Source of the DNA: Rheinheimera sp. 1928-s
GTDB taxonomy: Bacteria; Pseudomonadota; Gammaproteobacteria; Enterobacterales; Alteromonadaceae
DNA length: 64,000 nt
Reading direction: 5' to 3'
Assembly: GCF_029269265.1 (NCBI RefSeq)
Contig: NZ_JARIXP010000001.1
Span: forward strand, 671,306-735,305
Position 1 is the first letter of the stretch. Every line of letters begins with the position of its first letter. A program made the position numbers and the translations under genes. Under the pieces are notes generated by a model. That model searched no databases. It was not told the DNA's origin and saw only the letters and a list, made by a program, of their open reading frames with translations. This document shows, piece after piece, positions 44,496 through 54,857 of this stretch.

Positions 44496-45380
44496 CTACT
44501 GAATAGTAGTCTTGCCTTGTGCTGTATCTTTTTGCGGCGTCAAACCAAACATCCTGCTGTATTCACGGGTAAATTGCGGCACGCTTTCGTAGCCTACGGC
44601 AAAAGCAGCGCTGCCAGCTTTTAAGCCTTCAGCACGCATTAAACGCCGTGCTTCTATTAACCGTAATTGCTTCTGAAATTGCAGCGGTGACAACGAAGTC
44701 ACAGCGCGAAAGTGCTGATAAAAGGACGAAGGGCTCATGCCTGCAATGGCAGCCAGTTGCTCCATCTGCAGTGGCTGACGAAAATCTGCTCTGAGTACAG
44801 CCACAGCTTTGGCTATTTGCCGGATATGACTGTCCTGATAGCCAAGCCGCTGAATGGCAGCACCATGGCGTCCAGCTAATAACCAGTAGTGCATCTCCCG
44901 CACCAGTTGTTTGTGCAGCACAGGCACTGATTCTGGTCTGTCTAACAAGTTCATCAGGCGAAGTGCTGCGTCTGCAACTTGCTGGTCAGTAGGTTGAATC
45001 TGCACAGGATCCTGCGAGCTTTGTTTGGGCTGCACCATTTGTTCCGTTAATTCGGCTATCACGCTCAGATCCAAATCCAGTACCAGCGAGATATAAGGGG
45101 TATCAGGGCTTGCTTCGGTAATTTGGCTGATGGTGGGTACATCGGCACTGATCAACAAAGAATCACCGGCACTAAAGTCAAATACCTCTGAGCCCATCAC
45201 CACTTGTTTCTTGCCCTGCAACACCAGACAAACCAGCGGGCGCGAGATGGCATATTCGAGCCCACTTGGGGTATGCGAACGGATAGTGGTCAGGCCGGTA
45301 ATGGGCGTTTGTGCAAGGCCATATGGGTTGGCATAAGCCTCAACATAACGGCGTACAGTGTTTAATAGCGTATCTTTCAT
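44496..45380 (-). CDS. AraC-family transcriptional regulator with N-terminal AraC_N domain
   Basis: 294 aa. N-terminal cupin-like AraC_N domain (TGLTTIRSHTPSGLEYAISRPLVCLVLQGKKQVVMG, VFDFSAGDSLLISADVPT), as in E. coli YqhC. The C-terminal half has two helix-turn-helix motifs: PLQMEQLAAIAGMSPSSFYQHFRAVTSLSPLQFQKQLRLIEARRLM and GSAAFAVGYESVPQFTREYSRMFGLTP. It is divergent from a short-chain dehydrogenase gene, the usual arrangement for a regulator of a redox enzyme. The N-terminal domain may sense an aldehyde or other electrophile, by analogy with YqhC. Confidence 0.92.
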   Translation of the reverse strand: MKDTLLNTVRRYVEAYANPYGLAQTPITGLTTIRSHTPSGLEYAISRPLVCLVLQGKKQVVMGSEVFDFSAGDSLLISADVPTISQITEASPDTPYISLVLDLDLSVIAELTEQMVQPKQSSQDPVQIQPTDQQVADAALRLMNLLDRPESVPVLHKQLVREMHYWLLAGRHGAAIQRLGYQDSHIRQIAKAVAVLRADFRQPLQMEQLAAIAGMSPSSFYQHFRAVTSLSPLQFQKQLRLIEARRLMRAEGLKAGSAAFAVGYESVPQFTREYSRMFGLTPQKDTAQGKTTIQ

Positions 45381-45449
45381 GGCTGATACTCTAGGCTACC
45401 AGAATTGATCTTCGCAAGAGCTTTGGAGAATTAAGCAAAAAATGCGGAT

Positions 45450-45487
45450 CTTCGGGTAAATACCCGGAAGTAGCTTTTCTTTAGTAT
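45450..45487 (+). promoter_or_regulatory. Candidate AraC operator and promoter of the SDR gene
   Basis: A near-perfect palindrome CTTCGGGTA-AA-TACCCGGAAG (45450-45470) lies in the intergenic region. A -10-like TAGTAT at 45482-45487 precedes the SDR gene; the place where a -35 should be (45459-45464) is within the palindrome and does not resemble TTGACA. That is the pattern of a promoter activated by an AraC protein bound over the -35. Confidence 0.5.
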
Positions 45488-45517
45488 GCAGGGGTCTTAA
45501 ACCACAGGAGAAAACGC

Positions 45518-46273
45518 ATGACTAAAATCGCTTTAGTAACAGGTGCCAGCCGCGGCCTTGGCCGTAATACCGCACTGAATATTGCCCGTCGTGGCGCAGA
45601 TGTCATCATTACTTATCAGAGTCGCGAGCAAGAGGCGCAAGCTGTAGTGACAGAAATCCGTGCTATGGGCCGTAAAGCTGTAGCTTTGCAGCTGGATACA
45701 GGCGCTGTTGCAGGTTTTGTCAACTTCGCAGCACGGCTGCGCACTTTGCTGGCCGATATCTGGCAACGCGATACCTTTGATCATTTGGTAAATAATGCCG
45801 GTCACGGTGACTATGCGCTCATTGAGCACACCACAGAAGCTCAATTTGACCAACTGGTGAATGTGCATTTTAAAGGCGTATTTTTTCTGACCCAGACGCT
45901 GTTGCCTTTATTGGCCGATGGAGGACGCATTGTGAATTTATCTACTGGTTTAACCCGGGTATCAGCACCTGGCTGGGCTGCTTATGCTGCAGCCAAAGCA
46001 GCAGTGGAAATGCTAACCCTCTATATGGCAAAAGAGTTTGGTCCACGTGGTATAGCGGTCAATACAGTAGCGCCAGGTGCTATCGAAACCGACTTCTTTG
46101 GCGGCGCAGTGCGTGATACGCCTGACTTTAACAAGTTCTTCGCGGATATGACGGCGTTAGGCCGGGTCGGAGTTGCTGATGATATAGGCCCTATGGTGGC
46201 CAGTTTATTGTCGGAAGACCAGCGCTGGGTCAATGCCCAGCGTATTGAAGTCTCAGGCGGGCAGGGGATTTAA
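45518..46273 (+). CDS. Short-chain dehydrogenase/reductase
   Basis: 251-aa NAD(P)-dependent oxidoreductase. Rossmann loop VTGASRGLGRN at residues 8-18, the NNAG motif (LVNNAGHGDY), catalytic Ser in IVNLSTG, Tyr and Lys in YAAAKAAVE, and PGAIETDFF after the active site. Arg in YQSREQE just after the second strand suggests NADPH preference. AGGAG lies six bases before ATG 45518. The divergent AraC regulator likely controls it. Substrate unknown. A palindromic terminator follows. Confidence 0.92.
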   Translation: MTKIALVTGASRGLGRNTALNIARRGADVIITYQSREQEAQAVVTEIRAMGRKAVALQLDTGAVAGFVNFAARLRTLLADIWQRDTFDHLVNNAGHGDYALIEHTTEAQFDQLVNVHFKGVFFLTQTLLPLLADGGRIVNLSTGLTRVSAPGWAAYAAAKAAVEMLTLYMAKEFGPRGIAVNTVAPGAIETDFFGGAVRDTPDFNKFFADMTALGRVGVADDIGPMVASLLSEDQRWVNAQRIEVSGGQGI

Positions 46274-46280
46274 CAAAGTT

Positions 46281-46315
46281 ACAGCTGCACCCGTAAGTTA
46301 AGCGGGTGCAGCTGT
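46281..46315. terminator. Bidirectional hairpin after the SDR gene
   Basis: CAGCTGCACCCG (46282-46293), loop of 9, CGGGTGCAGCTG (46303-46314): 12 perfect pairs, plus an outer A-T. It separates convergent genes. Confidence 0.8.
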
Positions 46316-46337
46316 TGTATCCTGATGGGCCAATCTG

Positions 46338-48287
46338 CTACAAACTATAATCCTGCGTCAGTTCATCATCGCCTTTTTCCAGCTCAAAACTCACAGTGTC
46401 ACCATCAGCGCAAAGTTGTTGAATTTTGCAGGGCACACCTTCAGCGGTCAGCTCCAATAAACCTATGCCAGCAGCATTCACCAGGCGGCGGCCTTTGGTT
46501 TCACCTATGGGCTTGTGGTGAGTGATTTTCATCCGGCGTCTTTTGGTAAACCAGTTCAGTGGCGAGCGGGAGGCGTAAAGCCAGCGGTTGGCTGTATCCA
46601 GAATGGCCAGTAGCCGGTGTGGAAACTCATTTTTCAGGCCACTGCTGGTAATTTGCCAGATAGAGGGGCTTTGCTGTTTGTGCCGTAACGCTATCTGAAA
46701 TACAAAGCTGTAATGCACATCGCCGGATAAAATGACAAAGTTGCGCGGAGTTTTTGGATGACGGAATAAATTCAGCAGTGCATAAGCTGAACCCGGATGC
46801 GTCATCCAGTTTTCAGCATCCACCATCAAAGGTTTGCCGAAGCTGGTAAAGATACGCTGAATAGTTTCAATTAATTTCACGCCAAATACAGGGGCAGGGG
46901 AGACCAGCAATACAGCTTCATGCCCCAGTAGTTGTTGTTGTAGCTCAGTGATAGATTCCCAATCCATTAAACCTGAAGGCTTTTCCAAAGAAGTTTCTGA
47001 ACGCCAGCGCTGAGTACGGGTATCGAGCACTAATAACGGCGGTTGGGTCGGCCAGCTGTAATGCCATTCAGAGAATTTGAGCAGGCTGTTGATGCATTCA
47101 TCATGCGTTTCAGTGCCGGGTTGACTCAGAGCCTGTTGGCATAAAGGCAGCAGCTTTTGTACTTTTTCCGGCGCATTACCAAAGCCCTGAAACAGTAAGT
47201 ATCCCATTAGCGCATTGCCAATAATACGGCGGGAAAACGGGTGCTCGTAGGCAGTCTTTTCCCACTCTACAGTTAAATTCCAATCGTCGGTAATGTCGTG
47301 ATCATCAAACATCATGGCGACTGGCAGGTGAGCCATTAAACGTCTGACCTGGCCTAAACCTGCTTTAAACTCTGTCAGGTTTTGAGTGTAGCTGGCACAA
47401 CGCTGCTGTCGCGCTGGACTAAAACTTTTCAGCAGTCCTTCCGGCACCTGCAAGTCGAGGCCTTGCCATGGCGCAGGCGACCAGACCAGCAGGTACATCG
47501 CAAACACTTCAGCCATAGAGATCAAATGGTTGTGCGCGCTGTCTGTGGTAAATACCGGCTTTTTTGCGCCTTGGAACAGCTGTTTTAATACCTGATAGCT
47601 GGCCTCGGTAGCAGGCAGAAGTTTCTCGCGTTGGTAATAAAAGGGCGTTTTGCTGTGAAGTTCGTGAGCAGAACTTAAGGTAGAGCAGGGGAGTTCTTCG
47701 TCAGCAAAATCCAGTTTGGCTATCAGTTGATGAATAGCATAAAGCGTAGGGGCTGCCACGTCGTCAGTGTAGACCTGATCACCACTTAGCATCAGTAAGG
47801 ACGGCCATTGCTCCGGTGTTGTGTCTTCTAATTGCTGATCGGCACGGACTAACGCATCACCTGAAGTAAAATGTGGTTTACGACAGGAACCATGCAATAC
47901 CGAATGCACTTTGGGTTTGAGAATAAAACCAGGCAAATCCCGTCCGGGATAAACTAAATCGTCCGCCCACTGCCGCCAGTTTTGCCAGTCGCCTGTGCTG
48001 GTTTTTAACTGCAGATCATAACTAATCCAGCATTCGGTTGGCAGCGCTTCATTCAGTTCCACATCCAAAAAATACAGATAGAGTTTGCCGGCAAGCTGAA
48101 GTTGTTGCACAAAAGGCTGCAGCTGTTTTGCGTCAAACTCTAGTGGTTCACCTTGTTCAGGTTGAAGCTGAAGTTTCAATGCCACTGGTTCACAAGTGGC
48201 TAACCAGATACATAGCCGCTTTGGTGTCAGGCGGCGTAGCATAGGGCCAACCCAGACTAAGGGAATACAACTGGCTGCTTTGGACAA
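46338..48287 (-). CDS. PhoD-like metallophosphatase (alkaline phosphatase D family)
   Basis: About 649 aa, no signal peptide, so cytoplasmic. Metal-binding motifs are HGSCRKPHF, LMLSGDQVYTDD, MFDDHDITDDWNL and NFVILSGDVHYSF, the calcineurin-like set of the PhoD-like family. A C-terminal positively charged stretch ends in a beta domain. The TTG at 48287 has no ribosome binding site; AAGGAG lies seven bases upstream of an in-frame ATT at 48302-48300, which would give six or so extra residues. An internal ATG 48245 would cut into the conserved IPLVWVGPMLRR strand. Downstream of mutS with a 42-base gap; functional link unclear. Confidence 0.85.
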   Translation of the reverse strand: MSKAASCIPLVWVGPMLRRLTPKRLCIWLATCEPVALKLQLQPEQGEPLEFDAKQLQPFVQQLQLAGKLYLYFLDVELNEALPTECWISYDLQLKTSTGDWQNWRQWADDLVYPGRDLPGFILKPKVHSVLHGSCRKPHFTSGDALVRADQQLEDTTPEQWPSLLMLSGDQVYTDDVAAPTLYAIHQLIAKLDFADEELPCSTLSSAHELHSKTPFYYQREKLLPATEASYQVLKQLFQGAKKPVFTTDSAHNHLISMAEVFAMYLLVWSPAPWQGLDLQVPEGLLKSFSPARQQRCASYTQNLTEFKAGLGQVRRLMAHLPVAMMFDDHDITDDWNLTVEWEKTAYEHPFSRRIIGNALMGYLLFQGFGNAPEKVQKLLPLCQQALSQPGTETHDECINSLLKFSEWHYSWPTQPPLLVLDTRTQRWRSETSLEKPSGLMDWESITELQQQLLGHEAVLLVSPAPVFGVKLIETIQRIFTSFGKPLMVDAENWMTHPGSAYALLNLFRHPKTPRNFVILSGDVHYSFVFQIALRHKQQSPSIWQITSSGLKNEFPHRLLAILDTANRWLYASRSPLNWFTKRRRMKITHHKPIGETKGRRLVNAAGIGLLELTAEGVPCKIQQLCADGDTVSFELEKGDDELTQDYSL

Positions 48288-48329
48288 ACTTAGTTCAGAA
48301 ATACCAACACTCCTTTTTCAACCCCATTT

Positions 48330-50915
48330 TTACAAGCTGGCTTTAAGCTGATACAACAAATCCAAAGCCTGACGGGCTGACAACTGATCCGGATCCAGTG
48401 TGGCCAGTTGCTCCAGTATTGGATGAGGTTCGGCTTCGACAAATAATTGCTGTTGCAGCGGCTCTGCTGTTTTAGCAGTTGCTGGTGCTTTGGCACTGAC
48501 AACCGACTGTTGTTCCAACTGAGCCAGTTTTTGTTTGGCTTTTTGGATCACCACCCGCGGCACACCGGCCAGTTGAGCGACCTGTAAGCCATAACTTTTA
48601 CTGGCTGCGCCATCCTGCACCTGATGCATAAAGACGATATGCTCGTCGTGTTCCACTGCATCCAGATGGATATTGGCTAAGCCCTGTAACTGGGATGCCA
48701 GTTCTGTCAGTTCAAAATAATGGGTGGCAAATAAGGTCATGGCTTTCAGTTGCTGCGCCAGATATTCAGCACAGGCCCATGCCAGCGACAAACCATCATA
48801 AGTACTTGTGCCACGGCCTATTTCATCCATCAGCACTAAACTCTGCGCTGTCGCATGATGCAAAATAGTGGCAGTTTCTGTCATTTCCACCATAAAAGTA
48901 GAACGGCCAGAGGCCAAATCATCGGATGCACCAACACGGGTGAATATCCGGTCGACCGGGCCTAACAAAGCGCGCTCTGCCGGTACAAAACTGCCTATAT
49001 AAGCCATCAGGACGATCAGCGCGTTCTGACGCATATAAGTCGATTTACCGCCCATATTCGGGCCTGTAATCATCAGCATGCGCCGCTCTGGCGAGAGCTT
49101 AAGTGGGTTGGCAATAAAAGGTTCAGTCATTACCTGTTCAACCACAGGGTGACGGCCGGCTTCTATTTGTATACCCGGCTCTGGCGTCAGCTCTGGTTGA
49201 TGGTAGTTTAGCTGTTCAGCGCGCTCTGCGAAGTTGGTCAGTAAATCCAGCTCGGCCAAAGCAGCTGACAGTTGCTGCAATTCAGCGAGGTAAGGCGCTG
49301 TTAAATCAAACAACTCGTCATACAGCTGTTTTTCCAAAGCCAAAGCTTTGCTTTGACTGCCAAGCACCTTGTCTTCGTATTCTTTTAACTCAGGAATAAT
49401 AAAACGTTCATTGTTTTTTAAGGTCTGGCGGCGAATATAATCCGCCGGAACCTGATCGGCAGCGCTGCGGCCGGTTTCAATGTAATAACCAGCGACTCTG
49501 TTAAAACCAACTTTGAGTGACGCTATACCTGTACGCTCTTTTTCACGTTGCTCCAACCGCTCCAGATAATCCGTAGCACCTGTCGCCAGTTCACGCCATT
49601 GATCCAATGCGGCGTTGTAGCCTGAAGCTATCACACCACCATCGCGAATAAGCATAGGCGGGGTTTCGACTACGGCACGCTCTAATAAATCACAAAGCTC
49701 TGGCAACGGTTGGCATTTAGCAGCAAGCTGCGCCAATAAAGGGCTGTGTAACAGAGTCAGTTCAGGTGACAGCTCTGGTAATAACTGCAGAGCAGCACGT
49801 AAACGGGAGAAATCACGGGGACGAGCACTACGCAGTGCTAAACGGGCAATCACTCGTTCTGTGTCACCCACTTGTTTAAACAGGGGCTGCAAACTTTGGT
49901 GGTGTTGCTGCAATTCAGCCACGGCCTGATGACGACCTGACACCAAGGACTGATCGCGCAGCGGCGCATGGATCCAGCGCTTCAGTAAACGACTGCCCAT
50001 AGCGGTCTGACATTGATCCAAAACAGCTGCAAGGGTGTGGTCAAATTGGCCTGCTAAGGTTTGGGTCAGTTCTAGGTTACGCCTTGTTGCCGCATCCAGA
50101 ACTATGCAGTCCTGGTTGCGTTCAAGAGCAATAGAGCGGATATGCGGCAACTGAGCGCGCTGGGTGTCTTTGACATAACCCATTAAACAGCCTGCAGCCA
50201 TCAGCGCAACCGGGGCTTGTTCCACACCAAAACTTTGTAAGTCGCGGGTACCAAATTGTTGGGTCAGTAAACGTTTGGCATTACTTAGTTCAAATTCCCA
50301 GACAGGGCGGCGGCGCACCCCTTTGCGGTTAATGACGCTATCCGGCCAGTCCTGCTCTTCAGCATATAAAATCTCTGCCGGATTTAAGCGCTGTAATAAC
50401 GCCAGCAAATCATCCAGGTGGGTGACTTCGTTGACTAAAAAGCGGCCGCTGCTTAAATCTAAGTACGCAAAACCATAACTGCCTTTTTGCTGATACAAAG
50501 CCGAGACCAGGGTGTCCTGACGTTCATTCAGCAGCGCTTCGTCTGTGACAGTGCCTGGCGTGACAATACGCACCACAGCGCGTTCAACCGGGCCTTTGCT
50601 TAACGCCGGATCGCCGATTTGTTCACAAATAGCGGCAGATTCACCCAGTTGCACTAAACGGGCTAAATAGCCTTCAATCGAATGATAAGGCACGCCCGCC
50701 ATAGGAATAGGCTGGCCCGCCGACTGGCCTCTTTTAGTCAGCGAAATATCTAACAGGGCAGAGGCCTTTTTGGCATCGTCGTAAAACAGCTCGTAAAAGT
50801 CACCCATACGATAAAACAGCAAAATATCAGGATGCTGGCATTTCAGGCCAAGGTACTGTTGCATCATCGGAGTGTGCGGGCTTAGGGCTTGCCCGTCTTT
50901 CTGTTCTGGCGGCAT
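48330..50915 (-). CDS. mutS: DNA mismatch repair protein MutS
   Basis: 861 aa. Mismatch-binding domain I has the Phe-x-Glu clamp in [14 protein letters not shown]; the connector and clamp follow; the ATPase has Walker [10 protein letters not shown], Walker [18 protein letters not shown] and the ATHYFEL switch. A C-terminal tail after residue 800 is the dimerisation/beta-clamp region. It is divergent from pncC with only 32 bases between starts, so at least one promoter must overlap coding sequence. Confidence 0.97.
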   Translation of the reverse strand: MPPEQKDGQALSPHTPMMQQYLGLKCQHPDILLFYRMGDFYELFYDDAKKASALLDISLTKRGQSAGQPIPMAGVPYHSIEGYLARLVQLGESAAICEQIGDPALSKGPVERAVVRIVTPGTVTDEALLNERQDTLVSALYQQKGSYGFAYLDLSSGRFLVNEVTHLDDLLALLQRLNPAEILYAEEQDWPDSVINRKGVRRRPVWEFELSNAKRLLTQQFGTRDLQSFGVEQAPVALMAAGCLMGYVKDTQRAQLPHIRSIALERNQDCIVLDAATRRNLELTQTLAGQFDHTLAAVLDQCQTAMGSRLLKRWIHAPLRDQSLVSGRHQAVAELQQHHQSLQPLFKQVGDTERVIARLALRSARPRDFSRLRAALQLLPELSPELTLLHSPLLAQLAAKCQPLPELCDLLERAVVETPPMLIRDGGVIASGYNAALDQWRELATGATDYLERLEQREKERTGIASLKVGFNRVAGYYIETGRSAADQVPADYIRRQTLKNNERFIIPELKEYEDKVLGSQSKALALEKQLYDELFDLTAPYLAELQQLSAALAELDLLTNFAERAEQLNYHQPELTPEPGIQIEAGRHPVVEQVMTEPFIANPLKLSPERRMLMITGPNMGGKSTYMRQNALIVLMAYIGSFVPAERALLGPVDRIFTRVGASDDLASGRSTFMVEMTETATILHHATAQSLVLMDEIGRGTSTYDGLSLAWACAEYLAQQLKAMTLFATHYFELTELASQLQGLANIHLDAVEHDEHIVFMHQVQDGAASKSYGLQVAQLAGVPRVVIQKAKQKLAQLEQQSVVSAKAPATAKTAEPLQQQLFVEAEPHPILEQLATLDPDQLSARQALDLLYQLKASL

Positions 50916-50947
50916 AATGGCTTAATAATTCCTGCGTTGGACCAAAG

Positions 50948-51439
50948 ATGACAATTCCAGTAACCACCTACAACTTGGCGGCGGATCTCGGAGCGCTATT
51001 ATTGCGGAAAAACTTCAGTATCACCACAGCAGAATCCTGCACAGGCGGTGGTATTGCTTATGTGTTGACCGCAGTACCCGGCAGCTCAGCTTATCTGGAC
51101 CGCTCTTTTGTCACCTACAGCAATAAATCCAAGCAACAGCTGTTAGGTGTAAAAGCCGAAACTTTGTTGCAATACGGTGCTGTTAGCAAAGAAACAGTAT
51201 TGGAAATGGCAGTAGGGGCAGCCAAAGTAGCTGGGGCTGAAGTGGCGGTAGCAGTGTCTGGTATTGCCGGCCCTGATGGCGGTTCTGCCACTAAACCAGT
51301 GGGTACTGTGCATTTTTGTTTTGAAATTCAGGGCCATCAGGTATTGTCGCACCGCATCTTTGATGGCGACAGAGCGACAGTACGCCAGCAGGCGATCGAT
51401 TTTGTCTTGCAGCAGCTGATCTTGTTATTGACAGACTAA
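50948..51439 (+). CDS. pncC: Nicotinamide-nucleotide amidase (CinA C-terminal family)
   Basis: 163 aa. Deamidates NMN in NAD recycling; formerly called CinA/YgaD. Family motifs are TTAESCTGGGIAYVLTAVPGSSAYLDRSFVTYSNKSK (active-site Ser and Thr), AVSGIAGPDGGSATKPVGTVHF, and the QAIDFVLQQL helix. It has only the C-terminal CinA domain, as E. coli PncC. It precedes recA as in E. coli; the recA -35 begins inside its last codons. Confidence 0.94.
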   Translation: MTIPVTTYNLAADLGALLLRKNFSITTAESCTGGGIAYVLTAVPGSSAYLDRSFVTYSNKSKQQLLGVKAETLLQYGAVSKETVLEMAVGAAKVAGAEVAVAVSGIAGPDGGSATKPVGTVHFCFEIQGHQVLSHRIFDGDRATVRQQAIDFVLQQLILLLTD

Positions 51440-51468
51440 AGCAAAAAGACTACTGTATGAGCATACAG
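51428..51468 (+). promoter_or_regulatory. recA promoter with LexA (SOS) box
   Basis: TTGACA (51428-51433), 17-base spacer, TACTGT (51451-51456). The LexA box CTGTATGAGCATACAG (51453-51468), an exact CTGT-N8-ACAG palindrome, overlaps the -10, so LexA binding blocks recA transcription until DNA damage. Confidence 0.92.
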
Positions 51469-51505
51469 CACTTTGAGTGCATCCAAGAATCCACCGGAGA
51501 GAGCA

Positions 51506-52564
51506 ATGGACGACAATAAACAAAAAGCACTGACCGCAGCCTTAGGTCAAATCGAACGCCAGTTTGGTAAAGGTTCCATTATGCGTCTGGGCGACAGCAC
51601 TGCGCTTGATATCGACTTTATCCCTACAGGTTCGTTAGGTTTGGATATTGCGCTCGGCATAGGCGGTTTGCCTTGTGGTCGTATTGTTGAGATCTACGGT
51701 CCTGAATCTTCTGGTAAAACAACTTTAACTTTACAAGTTGTCGCTGAAGCTCAGCGCATGGGTAAGACCTGTGCTTTTATCGATGCTGAACACGCGCTGG
51801 ACCCTGTATACGCGAAAAAATTAGGCGTAAACGTCGACGATTTATTAGTGTCTCAACCGGATACAGGTGAACAGGCACTGGAAATTTGTGACATGTTAGT
51901 ACGTTCTGCTGCGGTAGACGTGATCGTTGTCGACTCAGTAGCTGCATTAACGCCTCGCGCTGAAATTGAAGGCGATATGGGTGACAGCCATGTAGGTTTG
52001 CAGGCACGTTTAATGTCTCAGGCGCTGCGTAAACTGACAGGTAATATCAAACGTTCAAACACTTTATGTATTTTCATCAACCAAATCCGGATGAAAATTG
52101 GTGTGATGTTTGGTTCACCAGAAACCACCACTGGCGGTAACGCTTTAAAATTCTACGCTTCAGTGCGTTTAGATATTCGTCGTACTGGTTCTGTGAAAGA
52201 TGGCGACGAAGTGACGGGTAACGAAACCCGCGTCAAAGTAGTGAAAAACAAAGTAGCACCGCCGTTTAAACAAGCCGAATTTATTATTATGTACGGCGCT
52301 GGTATCAGCAAAGATGGCGAGTTAGTCGACTTAGGTGTGTTGCATAAGCTGATCGATAAAGCCGGTGCCTGGTATGCCTACAAAGGTAACAAAATTGGTC
52401 AGGGTAAAGCCAACGCCATGAAGTACCTGCAGGAAAACCCTGCTGTGGCCAAAGAAATTGAAGCTGAATTACGCCGTATGCTGTTACTGGAACCTTCGAA
52501 AGGTGCTCCGTCACCAGCAGAAGATTTTGGTATGTTGCCAGCTGACGCAGAAGCTGATCTGTAA
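51506..52564 (+). CDS. recA: Recombinase RecA
   Basis: Strand exchange protein and LexA coprotease. 352 aa. Walker A is GPESSGKTT; the MAW-type [17 protein letters not shown], Walker [11 protein letters not shown], loop L1 [18 protein letters not shown] and L2 [30 protein letters not shown] are complete. The start is ATG 51506 with GGAGA upstream; the upstream GTG 51473 is only a longer reading. Controlled by the SOS promoter and ended by a strong terminator. recX is not present directly downstream. Confidence 0.98.
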   Translation: MDDNKQKALTAALGQIERQFGKGSIMRLGDSTALDIDFIPTGSLGLDIALGIGGLPCGRIVEIYGPESSGKTTLTLQVVAEAQRMGKTCAFIDAEHALDPVYAKKLGVNVDDLLVSQPDTGEQALEICDMLVRSAAVDVIVVDSVAALTPRAEIEGDMGDSHVGLQARLMSQALRKLTGNIKRSNTLCIFINQIRMKIGVMFGSPETTTGGNALKFYASVRLDIRRTGSVKDGDEVTGNETRVKVVKNKVAPPFKQAEFIIMYGAGISKDGELVDLGVLHKLIDKAGAWYAYKGNKIGQGKANAMKYLQENPAVAKEIEAELRRMLLLEPSKGAPSPAEDFGMLPADAEADL

Positions 52565-52626
52565 GCTGCATTAGCCCACAGTTTAAGCTTAAAGAGTAAG
52601 TGCAAAGAACAGGCGTAAAAATTAAA

Positions 52627-52660
52627 ACAAACCCGGCTCAGGCCGGGTTTGTTGTTTTTA
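52627..52660 (+). terminator. Intrinsic terminator after recA
   Basis: ACAAACCCGGC (52627-52637), loop TCAG, GCCGGGTTTGT (52642-52652), then TGTTTTT. An 11-bp perfect stem. Between it and the met boxes at 52789 no other gene or site was seen. Confidence 0.9.
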
Positions 52661-52788
52661 ACTGTACTGCATATGAGAAAACATAGATTTTATTTCCTGT
52701 CCTGCCTGGCTATTTTTAACATCAAAAGCTGATGATGCTGAGGCCTGAACAACTGGTATTCATTCATCGGCCATCTTTATTTTTATTT

Positions 52789-52815
52789 AGACGTCTAAAC
52801 GTTTAGAAGTTGACA
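52789..52815 (+). promoter_or_regulatory. MetJ operator (tandem met boxes) and -35 of metA
   Basis: Three 8-bp met boxes in register: AGACGTCT (perfect consensus), AAACGTTT and AGAAGTTG. The last overlaps a TTGACA -35 at 52810-52815. A weak -10 may lie 17 bases later. Repression by MetJ with S-adenosylmethionine is the known role of such boxes. metJ itself is not in the window. Confidence 0.85.
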
Positions 52816-52869
52816 TTTCCGCAGCTTTGAGCCAGAGTAACCTCATTTTTCAGCCTTGTCGGAGATGCT

Positions 52870-53796
52870 ATGCCTATTAAAGTCATTGATCAGTTACCTG
52901 CTGTGGAAGCTCTTTCTGCGGAGAACGTTTTTGTCATGACTGAAAGCCGGGCTTTATCGCAGGATATCCGGCCGCTGAAAATTGCCATTCTGAATTTAAT
53001 GCCGAACAAAGTCGCGACTGAAATCCAGTTATTGCGCTTGTTAGCCAATAGCCCGCTGCAGGTGGATGTGGAGCTGATACGACTGGATAATCATGTCAGC
53101 AAAAACACACCACAAAATCATCTGGACTGCTTTTACCGCTATTTTTCTGATGTGCAGCAGCAAAATTATGATGGTTTGATTATCACGGGTGCGCCTTTAG
53201 GTTTAGTAAATTACGAAGACGTTAGTTACTGGCCTCAACTGGCAGAAATTCTGACCTGGGCTGATCGTCATGTCACCTCCACTTTGTTTTTATGCTGGGC
53301 TGCTCATGCGGCTTTGTATCATTACTATGGCTTGCAGCGCGAAATTCGTGGTGAGAAGTTATCAGGAGTGTACTGGCAAAATGTCTCTCAGCCTTTAAGC
53401 CCATTAGTACGGGGCTTTGATGATGAGTTTTTAGTGCCACACTCGCGTTATGCTCAGGTGCCTAAGCAAAAGTATCAACATCACCCAGATTTGCATGTGT
53501 TGGCCGAAGCCGATGCGACAGGGGCTTATTTATTGCAAAACAGTACAGGCAGCCGGGTTTTTGTCACTGGTCATCCTGAGTATGATTTGACCACCTTAAA
53601 TGATGAATACCAGCGCGATCTGGCTGCAGGTCTTGAGCCTAAAATTCCAGAGAACTACTATAAACAAAACGATCCGGCTAAAGGTCCACATAAGTTATGG
53701 CAAAGCCACGCCTTTTTATTATTCAGCAACTGGCTGAACTATTATGTGTACCAGGCCACACCTTTTGATATTCAGCAGATAGGGCATTCGTCATGA
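52870..53796 (+). CDS. metA: Homoserine O-succinyltransferase
   Basis: First step of methionine branch, acylating homoserine. 308 aa, class I amidotransferase-like fold with the nucleophile Cys in [16 protein letters not shown] and the catalytic His and Glu in [12 protein letters not shown]. The substrate-specificity loop reads [12 protein letters not shown], with Gly at the position where acetyl-CoA-specific relatives carry Glu, suggesting succinyl-CoA use. Opens the met operon behind met boxes and overlaps the next gene by four bases (ATGA). Confidence 0.95.
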   Translation: MPIKVIDQLPAVEALSAENVFVMTESRALSQDIRPLKIAILNLMPNKVATEIQLLRLLANSPLQVDVELIRLDNHVSKNTPQNHLDCFYRYFSDVQQQNYDGLIITGAPLGLVNYEDVSYWPQLAEILTWADRHVTSTLFLCWAAHAALYHYYGLQREIRGEKLSGVYWQNVSQPLSPLVRGFDDEFLVPHSRYAQVPKQKYQHHPDLHVLAEADATGAYLLQNSTGSRVFVTGHPEYDLTTLNDEYQRDLAAGLEPKIPENYYKQNDPAKGPHKLWQSHAFLLFSNWLNYYVYQATPFDIQQIGHSS

Positions 53797-54857
53797 CCAA
53801 TCGTAGTGTGTTAACTCCAGACGACCTTCGTGCGTTGTTGGCGGAACGTATTCTGGTGTTAGATGGTGCTATGGGCACTATGATTCAACAATACAAATTG
53901 CAGGAAGCAGATTACCGCGGCACTGAATTTGCCGATTGGTCTACTGATCTGAAAGGCAATAACGATTTGCTGGTGCTGACTAAACCACAATTGATCCTGG
54001 ATATTCATCGCCAGTATTTAGCTGCTGGTGCTGATATTCTGGAAACTAACAGCTTTAACGCCACGCCTATTGCTATGGCTGACTACGATATGTCACATTT
54101 ATCAGCGCGCATCAACCGTGAGTCGGCAGCTTTGGCGCGTCAGGCCTGTGATGAATACAGCACGCTGGACAAACCACGTTTTGTTGCTGGTGTATTGGGC
54201 CCAACCAACAGAACTGCTTCTATTTCACCTGATGTAAACGACCCGGGTTACCGTAATGTCGACTTTGATACTTTGGTCAGCGCCTACTCTGAATCCACTC
54301 AGGCACTGATTGAAGGTGGTGCCGACATTATTATGCTCGAAACCATTTTTGATACGCTCAACGCCAAAGCCGCCGCTTTTGCGGTACTGAAAGTTTTTGA
54401 TGAACTGGGATTCAGTTTACCTGTGATGATTTCCGGCACCATTACCGACGCTTCAGGCCGTACTTTATCCGGCCAAACCACAGAAGCTTTTTACCATTCA
54501 TTAGCTCATGTAGAGCCTGTCAGCTTTGGCCTGAACTGCGCTTTGGGCCCGGATTTATTGCGGCCTTATGTCGAGACTTTGTCTGGTATTTCAGAATGTT
54601 ATGTCTCAGTGCATCCAAACGCTGGTTTACCTAATGAATTTGGTGAATATGATTTAGGTGCAGTAGATATGGCCAAAGAAATTGCCGATTGGGCAGAGCA
54701 GGGCTTTTTAAATATTGTCGGTGGTTGCTGTGGTACTACACCTGAACATATCAAAGCCATCAGTGATGTAGTGGCCGGTTTACCTGCGCGTCAGCCGAAA
54801 CAGAAAACGCACCAGTTTCATTTGTCTGGTTTAGAAGCTTTTGGTCTGGAGTGGTAA
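53793..54857 (+). CDS. MetH N-terminal half: homocysteine-binding domain (separate gene)
   Basis: 354 aa, betaine-homocysteine methyltransferase fold. The zinc ligands are present: Cys in [12 protein letters not shown] (about 248) and the Cys pair in [12 protein letters not shown] (about 311-312). [17 protein letters not shown] and [14 protein letters not shown] are the usual start of cobalamin-dependent methionine synthase. It stops after 354 residues, where single-chain MetH continues into the folate domain, and the next gene supplies the rest. The stop TAA overlaps the next ATG (TAATG). Confidence 0.93.
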   Translation: MTNRSVLTPDDLRALLAERILVLDGAMGTMIQQYKLQEADYRGTEFADWSTDLKGNNDLLVLTKPQLILDIHRQYLAAGADILETNSFNATPIAMADYDMSHLSARINRESAALARQACDEYSTLDKPRFVAGVLGPTNRTASISPDVNDPGYRNVDFDTLVSAYSESTQALIEGGADIIMLETIFDTLNAKAAAFAVLKVFDELGFSLPVMISGTITDASGRTLSGQTTEAFYHSLAHVEPVSFGLNCALGPDLLRPYVETLSGISECYVSVHPNAGLPNEFGEYDLGAVDMAKEIADWAEQGFLNIVGGCCGTTPEHIKAISDVVAGLPARQPKQKTHQFHLSGLEAFGLEW

